Below are positions 14,285-21,179 of a stretch of DNA of 24,777 nucleotides, one piece after another (position 1 is the stretch's first letter; each line of letters begins with the position of its first letter). Position numbers and translations under genes: made by a program. The stretch is taken from assembly GCA_002508495.1 (NCBI GenBank), contig DANA01000071.1:1948-26724 (forward strand), in the 5' to 3' direction. The notes under the pieces are model-generated. The model saw only the letters and a list, made by a program, of their open reading frames with translations, did not search any database and had not been told where the DNA came from. The stretch comes from Methanoregula sp. UBA276 (GTDB taxonomy: Archaea; Halobacteriota; Methanomicrobia; Methanomicrobiales; Methanospirillaceae).

Positions 14285-15064
14285 ATGAAAACACCCTTTG
14301 ACGAAGTGATTGATCATATCATTATAGAACACTATCACAATCATCGCCAGGAAACGCATTCAGATCTCGTAAGCATGGGAATCTTCCGGGATCTGATGCA
14401 AAAATGTCCGGAACTGCGGCATGATATTGACAATCATCTCGTCAAACATTGGCTGAATGTCAAGTCTCCCACCAAACGGGGAAGGAAAATGGATCTGCTC
14501 ATCGGTGAGCCGAACAATTCCGGCAATCCTGATCTCCAGAAAGTCAGAATCTGTATTGAGAATAAATCGGTTATTACTGCTCACCGGAACCGTGATGCGA
14601 GATTCGATGACCTTTACGAAGTATTGCAGGATCTCCATGGGATAAAATCCGAGATCATCATGGGAGCCACGGTCATGGTGGGAATGGCCGAACGCGTACT
14701 GAATATTCCTGATGGGGTAAAATCTCATTTTAAGAAACGGCCAGATGAGTTTGAGGAGAAGATTATACCACGACTTTCATGTGGTGATCAAAAATTATGG
14801 GCAGAATTTGAAGAGGATATCAGTGAGAACCGGGCGAACGATCCTGTGCAGACGATGAAAAAATTCCATGCACTTCCCACCCGGAAGATTGGACATACAC
14901 ACGTCAAAGGTTATGATTACATCCTCTACGTCCCGGTCTTCATCGATAATGTGAATCCCCCATCTCTTGCCCGGGATAACAACCTTGGTATCGATATCGA
15001 TGCTGAGTACCAGAAGATGCTGAATCAGATCTGTTCTGCGTACCGGACCCGGTGGCATCTATGA
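14285..15064 (+). CDS. Probable type II restriction endonuclease, PD-(D/E)XK-like
   Basis: A 259-residue protein; I do not recognise the exact family. Residues 69-94 read MDLLIGEP...RICIENK, giving D70 and E92-x-K94 on two predicted beta strands: a PD-(D/E)XK nuclease core in which D, E and K coordinate Mg2+ and catalyse DNA cleavage. The following VITAHRNRDARFDDLYEVL helix is typical of such folds. It lies 11 nt after the methyltransferase stop, consistent with cutting the site that enzyme protects. ATG 14285 is favoured (AAGGATG 5 nt upstream); GTG 14270 is in frame and would overlap the methyltransferase stop. No frameshift is seen, so it appears intact. Confidence 0.75.
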   Translation: MKTPFDEVIDHIIIEHYHNHRQETHSDLVSMGIFRDLMQKCPELRHDIDNHLVKHWLNVKSPTKRGRKMDLLIGEPNNSGNPDLQKVRICIENKSVITAHRNRDARFDDLYEVLQDLHGIKSEIIMGATVMVGMAERVLNIPDGVKSHFKKRPDEFEEKIIPRLSCGDQKLWAEFEEDISENRANDPVQTMKKFHALPTRKIGHTHVKGYDYILYVPVFIDNVNPPSLARDNNLGIDIDAEYQKMLNQICSAYRTRWHL

Positions 15065-15088
15065 TTATATGAGAAATAAGGTGAGGAT

Positions 15089-15487
15089 ATGACGGAACAT
15101 TCCGAAATGAAATGTAAAGTTTGTGGAAAGGATTTGTCTGACATACCTGATGAACCGAATAAGAGAATTCCCTGCCCGGATTGCGGATCGACAATCCGAA
15201 GTTATTTTGTAACTTGTGAAGTGGCAGTGCATCATTCACTCTCGATTGGTTCAAAAGTTCGAGATGTGGCCGGATTTGTTAAACAAGAAAGTATTACCAA
15301 ACAAAGTCATTCTGATAAAACAGGACAACCTGTAACGATAACAAGAGAGGTTGACCGAACGAATCCGGACTTTACATCTTTTCACCATAAAGTCGAACAA
15401 CTTGATGAGCATGGCATTCTTTCAAAAACAATTCATGAACATACGGATAGAAATCCGGCAAAACGCAGACCGCAGAAAAAAGAATGA
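15089..15487 (+). CDS. Zinc-ribbon protein of unknown function, third gene of the RM cassette
   Basis: This encodes 132 residues with one N-terminal treble-clef/zinc-ribbon signature, CKVCGKDL and CPDCGSTIR (Cys pairs about 20 residues apart, positions ~9-32). The remainder is polar and basic, ending KRRPQKKE, with no recognised catalytic motif. It lies 24 nt after the nuclease stop on the same strand and shares its lower GC content, so it is probably co-transcribed. GGTGAGGAT is directly upstream of ATG 15089; ATG 15107 is an in-frame alternative. Possible roles are an RM accessory, a nucleic-acid binder or a controller-like regulator, but it has no helix-turn-helix like known C proteins. 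Confidence 0.75.
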   Translation: MTEHSEMKCKVCGKDLSDIPDEPNKRIPCPDCGSTIRSYFVTCEVAVHHSLSIGSKVRDVAGFVKQESITKQSHSDKTGQPVTITREVDRTNPDFTSFHHKVEQLDEHGILSKTIHEHTDRNPAKRRPQKKE

Positions 15488-15634
15488 TACCATACAAATG
15501 ATTACCGACTCTTGTTCTGCCATGGGGGGGCGCACCGCGGGGGTGGCGGTTTTTGTCGCAACCGATGAAAAACATTTCACAAAATAGTTGAGCGTTTACC
15601 ACGAAAAAATACTAAAAAAATTTCCCGGGCTTTT

Positions 15635-16513
15635 ATGACAACCTCTCATGAAATTTTCCTATCCATCGTTTTATTGGCGGGGATTGTTCTTGCCGCCGGG
15701 TGCACAACGTCATCACTGGCCCCGGCCCATCCTCCCGGATCGACCATTGCCCCCGTTCCATCTGTTCTGCCAGTCACTCCCATCCCCGCCATTATTACAC
15801 CGCTACCCTGTCCGCAGGTGAATACCAGCACGCCCATCAGCATCAATTCCATTCCCCATCATTATCTGGGGGATATCATCACGTTTCACGGAACTGTAAA
15901 TCTGCCACCCGGAGAGATCATCCGGACGGGGGTATACTCAGCAGAATTCGGACATTGCCCGAAATCGACCGCGAATTGCCAGGGCAATGTAACTCGCTGC
16001 TGCGGAGGACTCATCGACAGTGTTTTGGTTATCGCAGGAACGTGCGGCATCAATACCTGGTCATGGACCGTCGACACTTCGCAGCATGGGTTCCGGGCGG
16101 ATGGCGAGTATATCATTTCTGCCAGGGCGGGAAATGGATTTGGGGAAAAAACCCGCCTTTTTACGGTAAGCGGCATACCAAAACCCAACCTTACACTCAA
16201 CCTTCCTGACGATGATCCAAAAGAATATGCTCTCCATCTAACCGGCCAAGTCAATACCGGGAACGGCCCGGAGGAAAAACTGCACCTTGCCGTATCTTCA
16301 GATTCCGGAAAGAAGGCAAGCTACAACGTCCCGGTGTACCAGAACGGAACAGGATATTTTTGGAATTTTACCCTGGAAAAATCCGTGATAACTCCGTATA
16401 ATTTCCTTTCGGTGAATGTGAGCTCGGCAACCAGCCCGGAAATCAGAATTGAACGGACCTTCCTCGCTAATAACGAACCTGTATATTATCCGTATAATCC
16501 TGTCAGCTCCTGA
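15635..16513 (+). CDS. Secreted lipoprotein of unknown function
   Basis: A 292-residue protein with a classical lipoprotein signal: FLSIVLLAGIVLAAGC, lipobox LAAGC with Cys at residue 23. A Thr/Pro-rich linker (about 25-65, SLAPAHPPGSTIAPVPSV...) leads to a beta-rich ectodomain that probably folds as Ig-like or carbohydrate-binding-like sandwiches; four Cys near 110-135 (HCPKSTANC, RCCGG) plus C146 could form disulfides. It is anchored outside the cytoplasmic membrane. An AT-rich box (ACTAAAAAAA, about 15611-15620) lies 15-25 nt before the ATG, and no Shine-Dalgarno is seen, so a leaderless transcript is possible. It ends 91 nt before rpl11. The family is not recognised. Confidence 0.75.
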   Translation: MTTSHEIFLSIVLLAGIVLAAGCTTSSLAPAHPPGSTIAPVPSVLPVTPIPAIITPLPCPQVNTSTPISINSIPHHYLGDIITFHGTVNLPPGEIIRTGVYSAEFGHCPKSTANCQGNVTRCCGGLIDSVLVIAGTCGINTWSWTVDTSQHGFRADGEYIISARAGNGFGEKTRLFTVSGIPKPNLTLNLPDDDPKEYALHLTGQVNTGNGPEEKLHLAVSSDSGKKASYNVPVYQNGTGYFWNFTLEKSVITPYNFLSVNVSSATSPEIRIERTFLANNEPVYYPYNPVSS

Positions 16514-16604
16514 TATCCAAGATCACCTTTATCTTCCTTCCCGTCAAAGTTAACAGACCCAAGCTTGAATCCCCCTGACCGGGGGACGGCATGGTGCAAA
16601 GACT
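16514..16604 (+). promoter_or_regulatory. rpl11 upstream region with promoter-like box and GC hairpin
   Basis: ACCTTTATCTTCC (about 16525-16537) is the best TATA-like element and would start transcription near 16555-16560. A strong hairpin, TCCCCC/GGGGGA with loop TGACC, lies at 16570-16586, about 18 nt before the rpl11 ATG, so the messenger leader would be structured. Because a T10 terminator ends the spt5 transcript, the ribosomal genes need their own promoter here. Confidence 0.45.
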
Positions 16605-17078
16605 ATGGCAGAAGTGGTCGAGGTTTTAGTACCCGGCGGAAAGGCAACAGCAGGTCCACCTCTTGGACCATCGCTCGGGCCCCTCGGTATCAACGTGAAG
16701 GCCGTAGTTGACGAGATCAACAAGAAGACCGCATCCTTCAACGGCATGCAGGTCCCGGTCAGGATCGAAGTCGACGCAAAGAAGAACTTCACGCTCACGG
16801 TCGGTATCCCGCCGACCACGGCACTCATCAAAAAAGAGTGCGGTATCGAGAAAGGTTCAAAGGAGCCCAACGCCATTGTGGCAGGCAACCTGCCCTTCGA
16901 AGCCGCTGTCAAAATTGCTAACATGAAACTCGAAGGCATGCTCTCCTACGAGCTGAAGACCGCCGTTAAGGAAGTCATCGGCACGTGCGTGAGCGTCGGA
17001 GTTACCATTGACGGCAAGAAACCCAAAGAGGTTCTCGCCCTCATCGATGAAGGCAAGTACGACAGCCAGCTCGCGTAA
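16605..17078 (+). CDS. rpl11: Large ribosomal subunit protein uL11
   Basis: A 157-residue protein that binds the GTPase-associated region of 23S rRNA with the uL10-P1 stalk. The N-terminal GGKATAGPPLGPSLGPLGINV segment includes the Pro-rich switch and is followed by the KKTASFNGMQVPVRIEV strand region. The C-terminal rRNA-binding domain starts near residue 75 and includes ELKTAVKEVIGTCVSVGVTIDGK. Length is normal for archaea. It opens the rpl11-rpl1-rpl10-rpl12 operon and is separated from spt5 by accessory DNA. Only a weak GGTG precedes the ATG. Confidence 0.97.
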   Translation: MAEVVEVLVPGGKATAGPPLGPSLGPLGINVKAVVDEINKKTASFNGMQVPVRIEVDAKKNFTLTVGIPPTTALIKKECGIEKGSKEPNAIVAGNLPFEAAVKIANMKLEGMLSYELKTAVKEVIGTCVSVGVTIDGKKPKEVLALIDEGKYDSQLA

Positions 17079-17101
17079 TAATCCAAGTGAAAACCATAGG
17101 A

Positions 17102-17186
17102 GATCGGCACAGGTAAGCCGGTCGCAGAACTATGGAGGAATCAGATGGTTGATAGGGCCAAGATTTTAGACGCCGTGAAAGCGGCG
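17102..17186 (+). promoter_or_regulatory. Structured leader of rpl1, candidate L1 autoregulatory site
   Basis: Two hairpins surround the rpl1 start. GATCGGC/GCCGGTC (17102-17123, one G-U pair) lies between rpl11 and rpl1, and CGCCG/CGGCG with loop TGAAAG (17171-17186) lies inside rpl1 about 26 nt past the ATG. In Methanococcus, L1 represses its own operon by binding an mRNA site roughly 30 nt inside the L1 gene that mimics 23S rRNA. Position and structure fit, but I did not confirm the L1-binding consensus. GGAGG (17134-17138) is the ribosome-binding site. Confidence 0.35.
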
Positions 17187-17789
17187 ATTGAGAAAGCGCC
17201 AAAACGGAAATTTTCCGAAAGCATCGATATTACCATCAATCTCAAGAATATCGATATGGCGCAGCCGAAGAATCGTATCGACGAGACGATTCTCCTTCCC
17301 CATGGTACTGGCGAGAACATCAGTATCTGTGTTATCGGAAAGGGAGATATCGTCACGCAGGCAAAAGATGCCAACGTCGACCTGATCATCGGCCCTGAAG
17401 AAGTTGAACGTCTTGGGGGAGAACCCCGCGAGGCACGGAAAGTTGCCGGTACCTACCGCTACTTCCTTGCCGAGACCGCGGTGATGCCCCAGGTCGGACG
17501 GTACTTAGGTCCCCGGCTCGGTCCGCGGGGCAGGATGCCGATGCCGATTGCGGCACAGCAGGACATCCGCCCGATCGTGGAGCGTCTCCGGAAATCGGTG
17601 AAGATCCGCACCAAGGACAAGACGGTATTCTCAACAAAAGTCGGGGCAACGGCAATGAAGCCGGAACAGGTCGCCGAGAACATCGAAGCGATTGTCAAGA
17701 GGGTCGAAGCTGTCCTTGAACAGGGTCCCTTGAACATCCGCTCCGTCTTTGTCAAGACCACGATGGGTCCCGCAGTGAGGCTGGAATAA
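17145..17789 (+). CDS. rpl1: Large ribosomal subunit protein uL1
   Basis: A 214-residue two-domain protein that binds helix 76-78 of 23S rRNA at the L1 stalk and, in methanogens, its own messenger. Characteristic segments are FSESIDITINLKNIDM, LPHGTGENISICVIGKGDI (interrupting domain boundary), GRYLGPRLGPRGRMPMP near residues 119-135, and FVKTTMGPAVRLE at the C terminus. Ribosome-binding site GGAGG is 6 nt upstream of the ATG. The TAA stop shares its last A with the rpl10 ATG (TAATG), so the two are coupled. Confidence 0.97.
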   Translation: MVDRAKILDAVKAAIEKAPKRKFSESIDITINLKNIDMAQPKNRIDETILLPHGTGENISICVIGKGDIVTQAKDANVDLIIGPEEVERLGGEPREARKVAGTYRYFLAETAVMPQVGRYLGPRLGPRGRMPMPIAAQQDIRPIVERLRKSVKIRTKDKTVFSTKVGATAMKPEQVAENIEAIVKRVEAVLEQGPLNIRSVFVKTTMGPAVRLE

Positions 17790-18637
17790 TGGCACTGTAT
17801 ACCCATCACCTTCCCCCGTGGAAGAAAGCCGAGGTCGAAGACATCAAGAAGAACGTCCGGGAGTACAAGCTCATCGGGCTTGTCGACATGTACGGTATCC
17901 CCGCCCAGCAGATGCAGCAGATCCGCCGGAACCTCCGCGGAAAAGCCGTCATCAGGATGACGCGGAACACCCTCATCGAGCACGCGTTCCATGAGATCGG
18001 CGGGGAAGTCGGCAAGCTGACGCAGTACCTCTCCGGTCACTCCGCGATCATCTTCACCAACGACAACCCGTTCAAGCTCTTCAAGCAGCTCGAGAAGACC
18101 AAGACCAAGATGGCGGCAAAGCCCGGCGAGAAAGCGCCCGAGGACATCGTCATTCCGTCCGGTCCCACGAGCTTCAAGCCGGGCCCGATTGTCGGTGAGC
18201 TCCAGCAGGCCGGTATCCCGGCAGCGATCGAGAGCGGCAAGGTCAAGATCAAGGAGACCAAGACGGTTGTCCGGAAAGGCGCCGTCATCTCGGCAAAACT
18301 CGCCGCAGTACTGGTCAAACTCGATATCAAGCCCATGGACGTAGGTCTTGCCCTGCAGGTCGCGTACCACGATGGCGGGATCTTCGAGCCGTCAGTCCTG
18401 TCGATTGACGAGGCAGCCATACTCGGCCAGATCGCGCTTGCCAGCAGGCAGGCAACTGCACTCTCGGTCGAGGCAGCGTTCCCGACAAAGGACACGATGA
18501 GTGCAATCCTGACCAAGGCGGTCCGGGATGCACGTGCTGTTGCGATCGACGCCGCGGTCTACGAGAAAGACGTTGTCGATGCAATTATCGGTAAAGCCAC
18601 ACGCGAAAGCCAGGCCCTCAAGAGCCTGGTAAAATAA
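17789..18637 (+). CDS. rpl10: Large ribosomal subunit protein uL10 (P0)
   Basis: A 282-residue stalk base protein that anchors P1/L12 dimers and recruits elongation factors. The N-terminal rRNA-binding domain carries KKNVREYKLIGLVDMYGIP and LRGKAVIRMTRNTLIEHAF; the archaeal/eukaryal insertion follows (EDIVIPSGPTSFKPGPIVGELQQAGIPA), then the C-terminal spine helices that bind P1 (SVLSIDEAAILGQIALASRQATAL and the last ~50 residues). It ends at ATRESQALKSLVK. Many archaeal uL10 proteins are ~330 residues and finish in an acidic GLGALFG-type tail; that tail is absent. It starts in a 1-nt overlap with rpl1. Confidence 0.96.
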   Translation: MALYTHHLPPWKKAEVEDIKKNVREYKLIGLVDMYGIPAQQMQQIRRNLRGKAVIRMTRNTLIEHAFHEIGGEVGKLTQYLSGHSAIIFTNDNPFKLFKQLEKTKTKMAAKPGEKAPEDIVIPSGPTSFKPGPIVGELQQAGIPAAIESGKVKIKETKTVVRKGAVISAKLAAVLVKLDIKPMDVGLALQVAYHDGGIFEPSVLSIDEAAILGQIALASRQATALSVEAAFPTKDTMSAILTKAVRDARAVAIDAAVYEKDVVDAIIGKATRESQALKSLVK

Positions 18638-18669
18638 TATTTGAGATAAAAAACAACAGGTGAATTACG

Positions 18670-18978
18670 ATGGAATATATCTACGCAGCACTTCTCCTCC
18701 ACAAGGCAGGAAAGAAGATCGATGAAGCCGGCGTCAAGGCAGTCCTTACCGCCGCAGGTGTAGCAGCAGACGATGCACGGGTCAAGGCACTCATTGCCGC
18801 GCTCGATGGCGTGAATATCGAGGACGCAATCAAGACCGCAGCAGCAGCACCGGTCGCCGTTGCCGCAGCAGCAGCACCCGCAGCTGCAGCAGCACCCGCA
18901 AAGGAAGAGCACAAGGAAGAGGACAAGAAGGCAGAGGAAGAGAGCGGCATGGCAGGGCTCGGTGCCCTGTTCGGCTGA
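18670..18978 (+). CDS. rpl12: Large ribosomal subunit stalk protein P1 (archaeal L12)
   Basis: A 102-residue acidic stalk protein that dimerises through its N-terminal helices on uL10 and stimulates factor GTPases. It has the MEYIYAALLLHKAGKKIDE start, an Ala-rich hinge (AAAAPVAVAAAAAPAAAAAP, about 57-76), a Lys/Glu-rich segment and the conserved GMAGLGALFG end that contacts elongation factors. CAGGTG lies about 9 nt upstream of the ATG. It is the last gene of the ribosomal operon, 32 nt after rpl10. Confidence 0.97.
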   Translation: MEYIYAALLLHKAGKKIDEAGVKAVLTAAGVAADDARVKALIAALDGVNIEDAIKTAAAAPVAVAAAAAPAAAAAPAKEEHKEEDKKAEEESGMAGLGALFG

Positions 18979-18979
18979 A

Positions 18980-19000
18980 TCTTTTTTTCTTCTTCTTCAA
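18980..19000 (+). terminator. T-rich terminator after rpl12
   Basis: T7 at 18982-18988, followed by CTTCTTCTTC, begins 3 nt after the rpl12 stop. It is a pyrimidine-rich oligo-T signal of the archaeal type, expected to end the ribosomal protein transcript before the convergent radical SAM gene. Confidence 0.65.
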
Positions 19001-19111
19001 TCAGAAAATTATTCTCTGGTTTACGGTATTCCGCCAGTTTTTCTCGTGTTTCTTGCCGTTTCCAGGAGTGCCATCCGGAAATTTTGCAAAAAATATCGCA
19101 CTACGATTCTC

Positions 19112-20110
19112 TCACACCGGCATCGCGGTGTAGATATTATGCTTTGTTGAAACTATCTTCACCCGCACCTGCCCGGACTTCTTTTGGCAGTTGTAGACCG
19201 ATACCACCCGGTTGTTTGCCACCCCGAGCATCTCGCCGTGGATCCAGCCCGGTGCCTTGATCTCGACGGTAACTTTCTCTCCTTTTTTCATGGTGAGGGG
19301 GATAAACGGCTTGCGCACTGTACCAAAGTCCCGCCCAGGGTCAAGCCGGAGGGCGAGACCCGATTCTTTCTCCCATCCTTTGATGCTCCGGTTGAAGAAC
19401 TGCCACCAGCTCTGGACTTTCACGCCCTTTGGGCACCGGCCGTAGCGGTACCGCTCGAACTTCTGGATGCCGAGCGGCGGAAAGCGTTTACCGGCCCCGA
19501 TCTCCTGCGCAAACCGGATTAATTCCGGGATCTCGTCATCGGTGATACCCGGCATGTACACCGGGGCGATGAGGAGGTCCATCCGGCTCTGTGCAACCGC
19601 ACGTGCCGCTTCCGTGACCTGCGTGATATCAAACCAGTCCACCCCGGCAAGGTCCCGGGCACGGGCCGGGTCGAGGGCATGGAGGGAGAGGTTGATCCGG
19701 TCAAGGCCGGCTGCTTCCAGGGCATCGATCTTCTTCTGGTCAAGGAGCGTGCCATTGGTCTGGACGGAGATGGTCTGGACAGTTTCGATCTTCCGGAGGG
19801 CGGCGACCAGCTCGACAAACCGGGGATACATCAGGGGTTCGCCGGGCGAGTCGATGTGACACTCCACCCCCGGCCCCTTGAACCCGGCTATCTCGGCAAC
19901 CGCCTCGGTGAGGTACTCCAGTTCAACCTCGTAGCTCGTGGCCCGGGTGGTGGAATGCGGGCCGGCATCGACCGAGCAGAACGGGCAGTTGATGTTGCAC
20001 CCGCAGCTGGGCCGGACCTGCAGGAGACTGGTCCCCCGGTCGATGACTCCGAAATAGAGCGAGCCCATCAGCGGGATATCCGACGTCCGGGTTATCCTGA
20101 AATGGGTCAT
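19112..20110 (-). CDS. Radical SAM protein with C-terminal TRAM domain (COG2100-like)
   Basis: A 332-residue Fe-S enzyme of unknown substrate. The [4Fe-4S]/SAM motif is CNINCPFC, near residues 41-48 and preceded by RPSCG. Typical radical SAM barrel landmarks follow: DSPGEPLMYPRF (GGEP-like motif), TISVQTNGTLLDQ, and LDRINLSLHAL. The last ~60 residues (KGEKVTVEIKAPGWIHGEMLGVANNRVVSVY...) form a TRAM RNA-binding domain, as in tRNA-modifying methylthiotransferases, so an RNA substrate is plausible, though the MTTase N-terminal domain is missing. ATG 20110 is preferred; GTG 20173 would overlap the upstream gene by 37 nt. TTTTTATAT immediately before the ATG could be a TATA element. Confidence 0.85.
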   Translation of the reverse strand: MTHFRITRTSDIPLMGSLYFGVIDRGTSLLQVRPSCGCNINCPFCSVDAGPHSTTRATSYEVELEYLTEAVAEIAGFKGPGVECHIDSPGEPLMYPRFVELVAALRKIETVQTISVQTNGTLLDQKKIDALEAAGLDRINLSLHALDPARARDLAGVDWFDITQVTEAARAVAQSRMDLLIAPVYMPGITDDEIPELIRFAQEIGAGKRFPPLGIQKFERYRYGRCPKGVKVQSWWQFFNRSIKGWEKESGLALRLDPGRDFGTVRKPFIPLTMKKGEKVTVEIKAPGWIHGEMLGVANNRVVSVYNCQKKSGQVRVKIVSTKHNIYTAMPV

Positions 20111-20136
20111 ATAAAAACGTGCCGGGTATCGCCGGA

Positions 20137-20565
20137 TCAGGTTCCGCGTTCCCGCAGACGGAACCCGATCCACTCGCCCCGGTCCATCTCCGGTGCCGGG
20201 TTTTCCATGCGGGAGAAGACGAACTCGAACGCCTCCCGCTCCACCGGCTCCCGGCCGGTCCGGGTACAGAACCCGAGAAATGCGTCGTACATGTGGTCGA
20301 ACGTGACATGGGAACCGGTCTCGGCAACGAGCATCTCCTCGTGGAACCGCCAGATGCCCTCGAACTCCTGCTCGTCGTCAACGAGCTGCCGGTTGATCTC
20401 GTTGTCAACAGCTTCTGCCGCCTCCTGTTGCAGCGTTGCCTTCTCGAGATCCTTGTAGTAATCGGCAACTACAGTCAGTCCCTGCCGGAGATCGTTGAGA
20501 TCCTGTTCGAGAGCATGGATCTTCTTCTCCTGTTCCGGGGGAATGTCGGCCGGTTCATTCGCCAT
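20137..20565 (-). CDS. Conserved small coiled-coil protein, unknown function
   Basis: This encodes 142 residues, predicted soluble. Residues ~10-70 are a heptad-rich coiled coil (PPEQEKKIHALEQDLNDLRQ... and EAVDNEINRQL). The second half is a helical domain (FEGIWRFHEEMLVAETGSHVTFDHMYDAFLGFCTRTGREPVEREAFEFVF). It resembles short methanogen proteins of a DUF type (perhaps DUF5788), but I cannot confirm the assignment. It sits 26 nt upstream of the radical SAM gene on the same strand, so co-transcription is likely and a partner role for the enzyme is possible. Two runs of CATTxGT/G-A-rich sequence before the ATG are too weak to call a promoter. Confidence 0.7.
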   Translation of the reverse strand: MANEPADIPPEQEKKIHALEQDLNDLRQGLTVVADYYKDLEKATLQQEAAEAVDNEINRQLVDDEQEFEGIWRFHEEMLVAETGSHVTFDHMYDAFLGFCTRTGREPVEREAFEFVFSRMENPAPEMDRGEWIGFRLRERGT

Positions 20566-20617
20566 TGGTAACGATCTTTTGTTTCAGGACAGATAAAGTG
20601 CGCGAATGGGACGGTTT

Positions 20618-20731
20618 TTCAGGTCCGTTCCTGCAGAACCCGGCCGGCGTACAGGCACTGGCCGAAGAAACGGACTGCTGCGGTCAGCGCTCCATTCAAT
20701 ATACCTGCGACATGTAAAATACACACCATAG
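20618..20731 (-). pseudogene. Short ORF ending in a hypF-like C terminus (remnant)
   Basis: On the minus strand an ORF of about 36 codons (ATG near 20731) ends RFFGQCLYAGRVLQERT before TGA. The authentic hypF ends SYGQCLYAGKVLSQQR. At DNA level CCGGCRTACAGGCACTGGCCG occurs at 20644-20664 and at 21616-21636, with one mismatch in 21. Outside this stretch similarity fades quickly, and the upstream residues (VAGILNGALTAAV) do not match hypF. I read it as a duplicated or displaced 3' end of hypF; a chance small gene is the alternative. Confidence 0.45.
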
Positions 20732-20831
20732 CTGTGAACGAAGTACCGATTTGCTTGGTACGGGTTGAAATCCCGCGGATATGAGCCGGTTCCGTACGAA
20801 TCGCTACCTTTATCGTGTTACATGTCTACGA

Positions 20832-20866
20832 TTATACAACTGTATAAGGATGAAATCTTATACAAC
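20832..20866 (+). promoter_or_regulatory. Palindromic operator and TATA box of the toxin-antitoxin operon
   Basis: TTATACA-AC-TGTATAA (20832-20847) is a perfect 7-bp inverted repeat. TTATACAAC recurs at 20858-20866, 26 nt after its first copy, giving three half-sites. TGTATAAGG doubles as a TATA box, so a bound antitoxin would block TBP. The layout is typical of autorepressed toxin-antitoxin operons. About 70 nt separate it from the antitoxin ATG; no gene lies in that leader. Confidence 0.6.
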
Positions 20867-20937
20867 CCCAATGCCCCGGGGGACAAACGCAGGATCATCT
20901 GGTGACATGCCATTTGCAGAGATGAGAGGTACCAGAA

Positions 20938-21162
20938 ATGGAACAAATGAGCAAAGAAATCGCAGATAAGAGGGTAGCCGTTACGCCGAGTACGTTAGAT
21001 GCCCTGTGGGATCTTACTGCTGCCGGACAGTCGCTTGGCGATACTATCGCCATGCTTGTCAAAGAGCATCAACTGCGGAATCTCGAAAATGATCTCGACG
21101 AAATCGACGCAGTTGCTCACTATACTCCATGGGATCAGGCTAAGAAAGAACTCGGCCTGTGA
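20938..21162 (+). CDS. Antitoxin of a type II toxin-antitoxin pair
   Basis: A 74-residue protein whose N-terminal half (DKRVAVTPSTLDALWDLTAAGQSLGDTIAMLVKEH) looks like a ribbon-helix-helix DNA-binding fold: a VAVTPSTLDAL strand, then two helices. The second half (NDLDEIDAVAHYTPWDQAKKELGL) is the likely toxin-neutralising tail. Such DUF7557-like antitoxins are common beside RelE toxins in methanogens. It presumably represses its promoter through the palindrome at 20832. GAGGT lies about 8 nt before ATG 20938; ATG 20947 is also possible. The TGA overlaps an in-frame GTG of the toxin gene. Confidence 0.78.
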   Translation: MEQMSKEIADKRVAVTPSTLDALWDLTAAGQSLGDTIAMLVKEHQLRNLENDLDEIDAVAHYTPWDQAKKELGL

Positions 21163-21179
21163 AAAACCTTGGAGCAACC

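Noticed and set aside
15488..15634. GC-rich stretch CCATGGGGGGGCGC as a mobile-element end
   Set aside because: No matching inverted or direct copy was found on the other side of the restriction-modification cassette.
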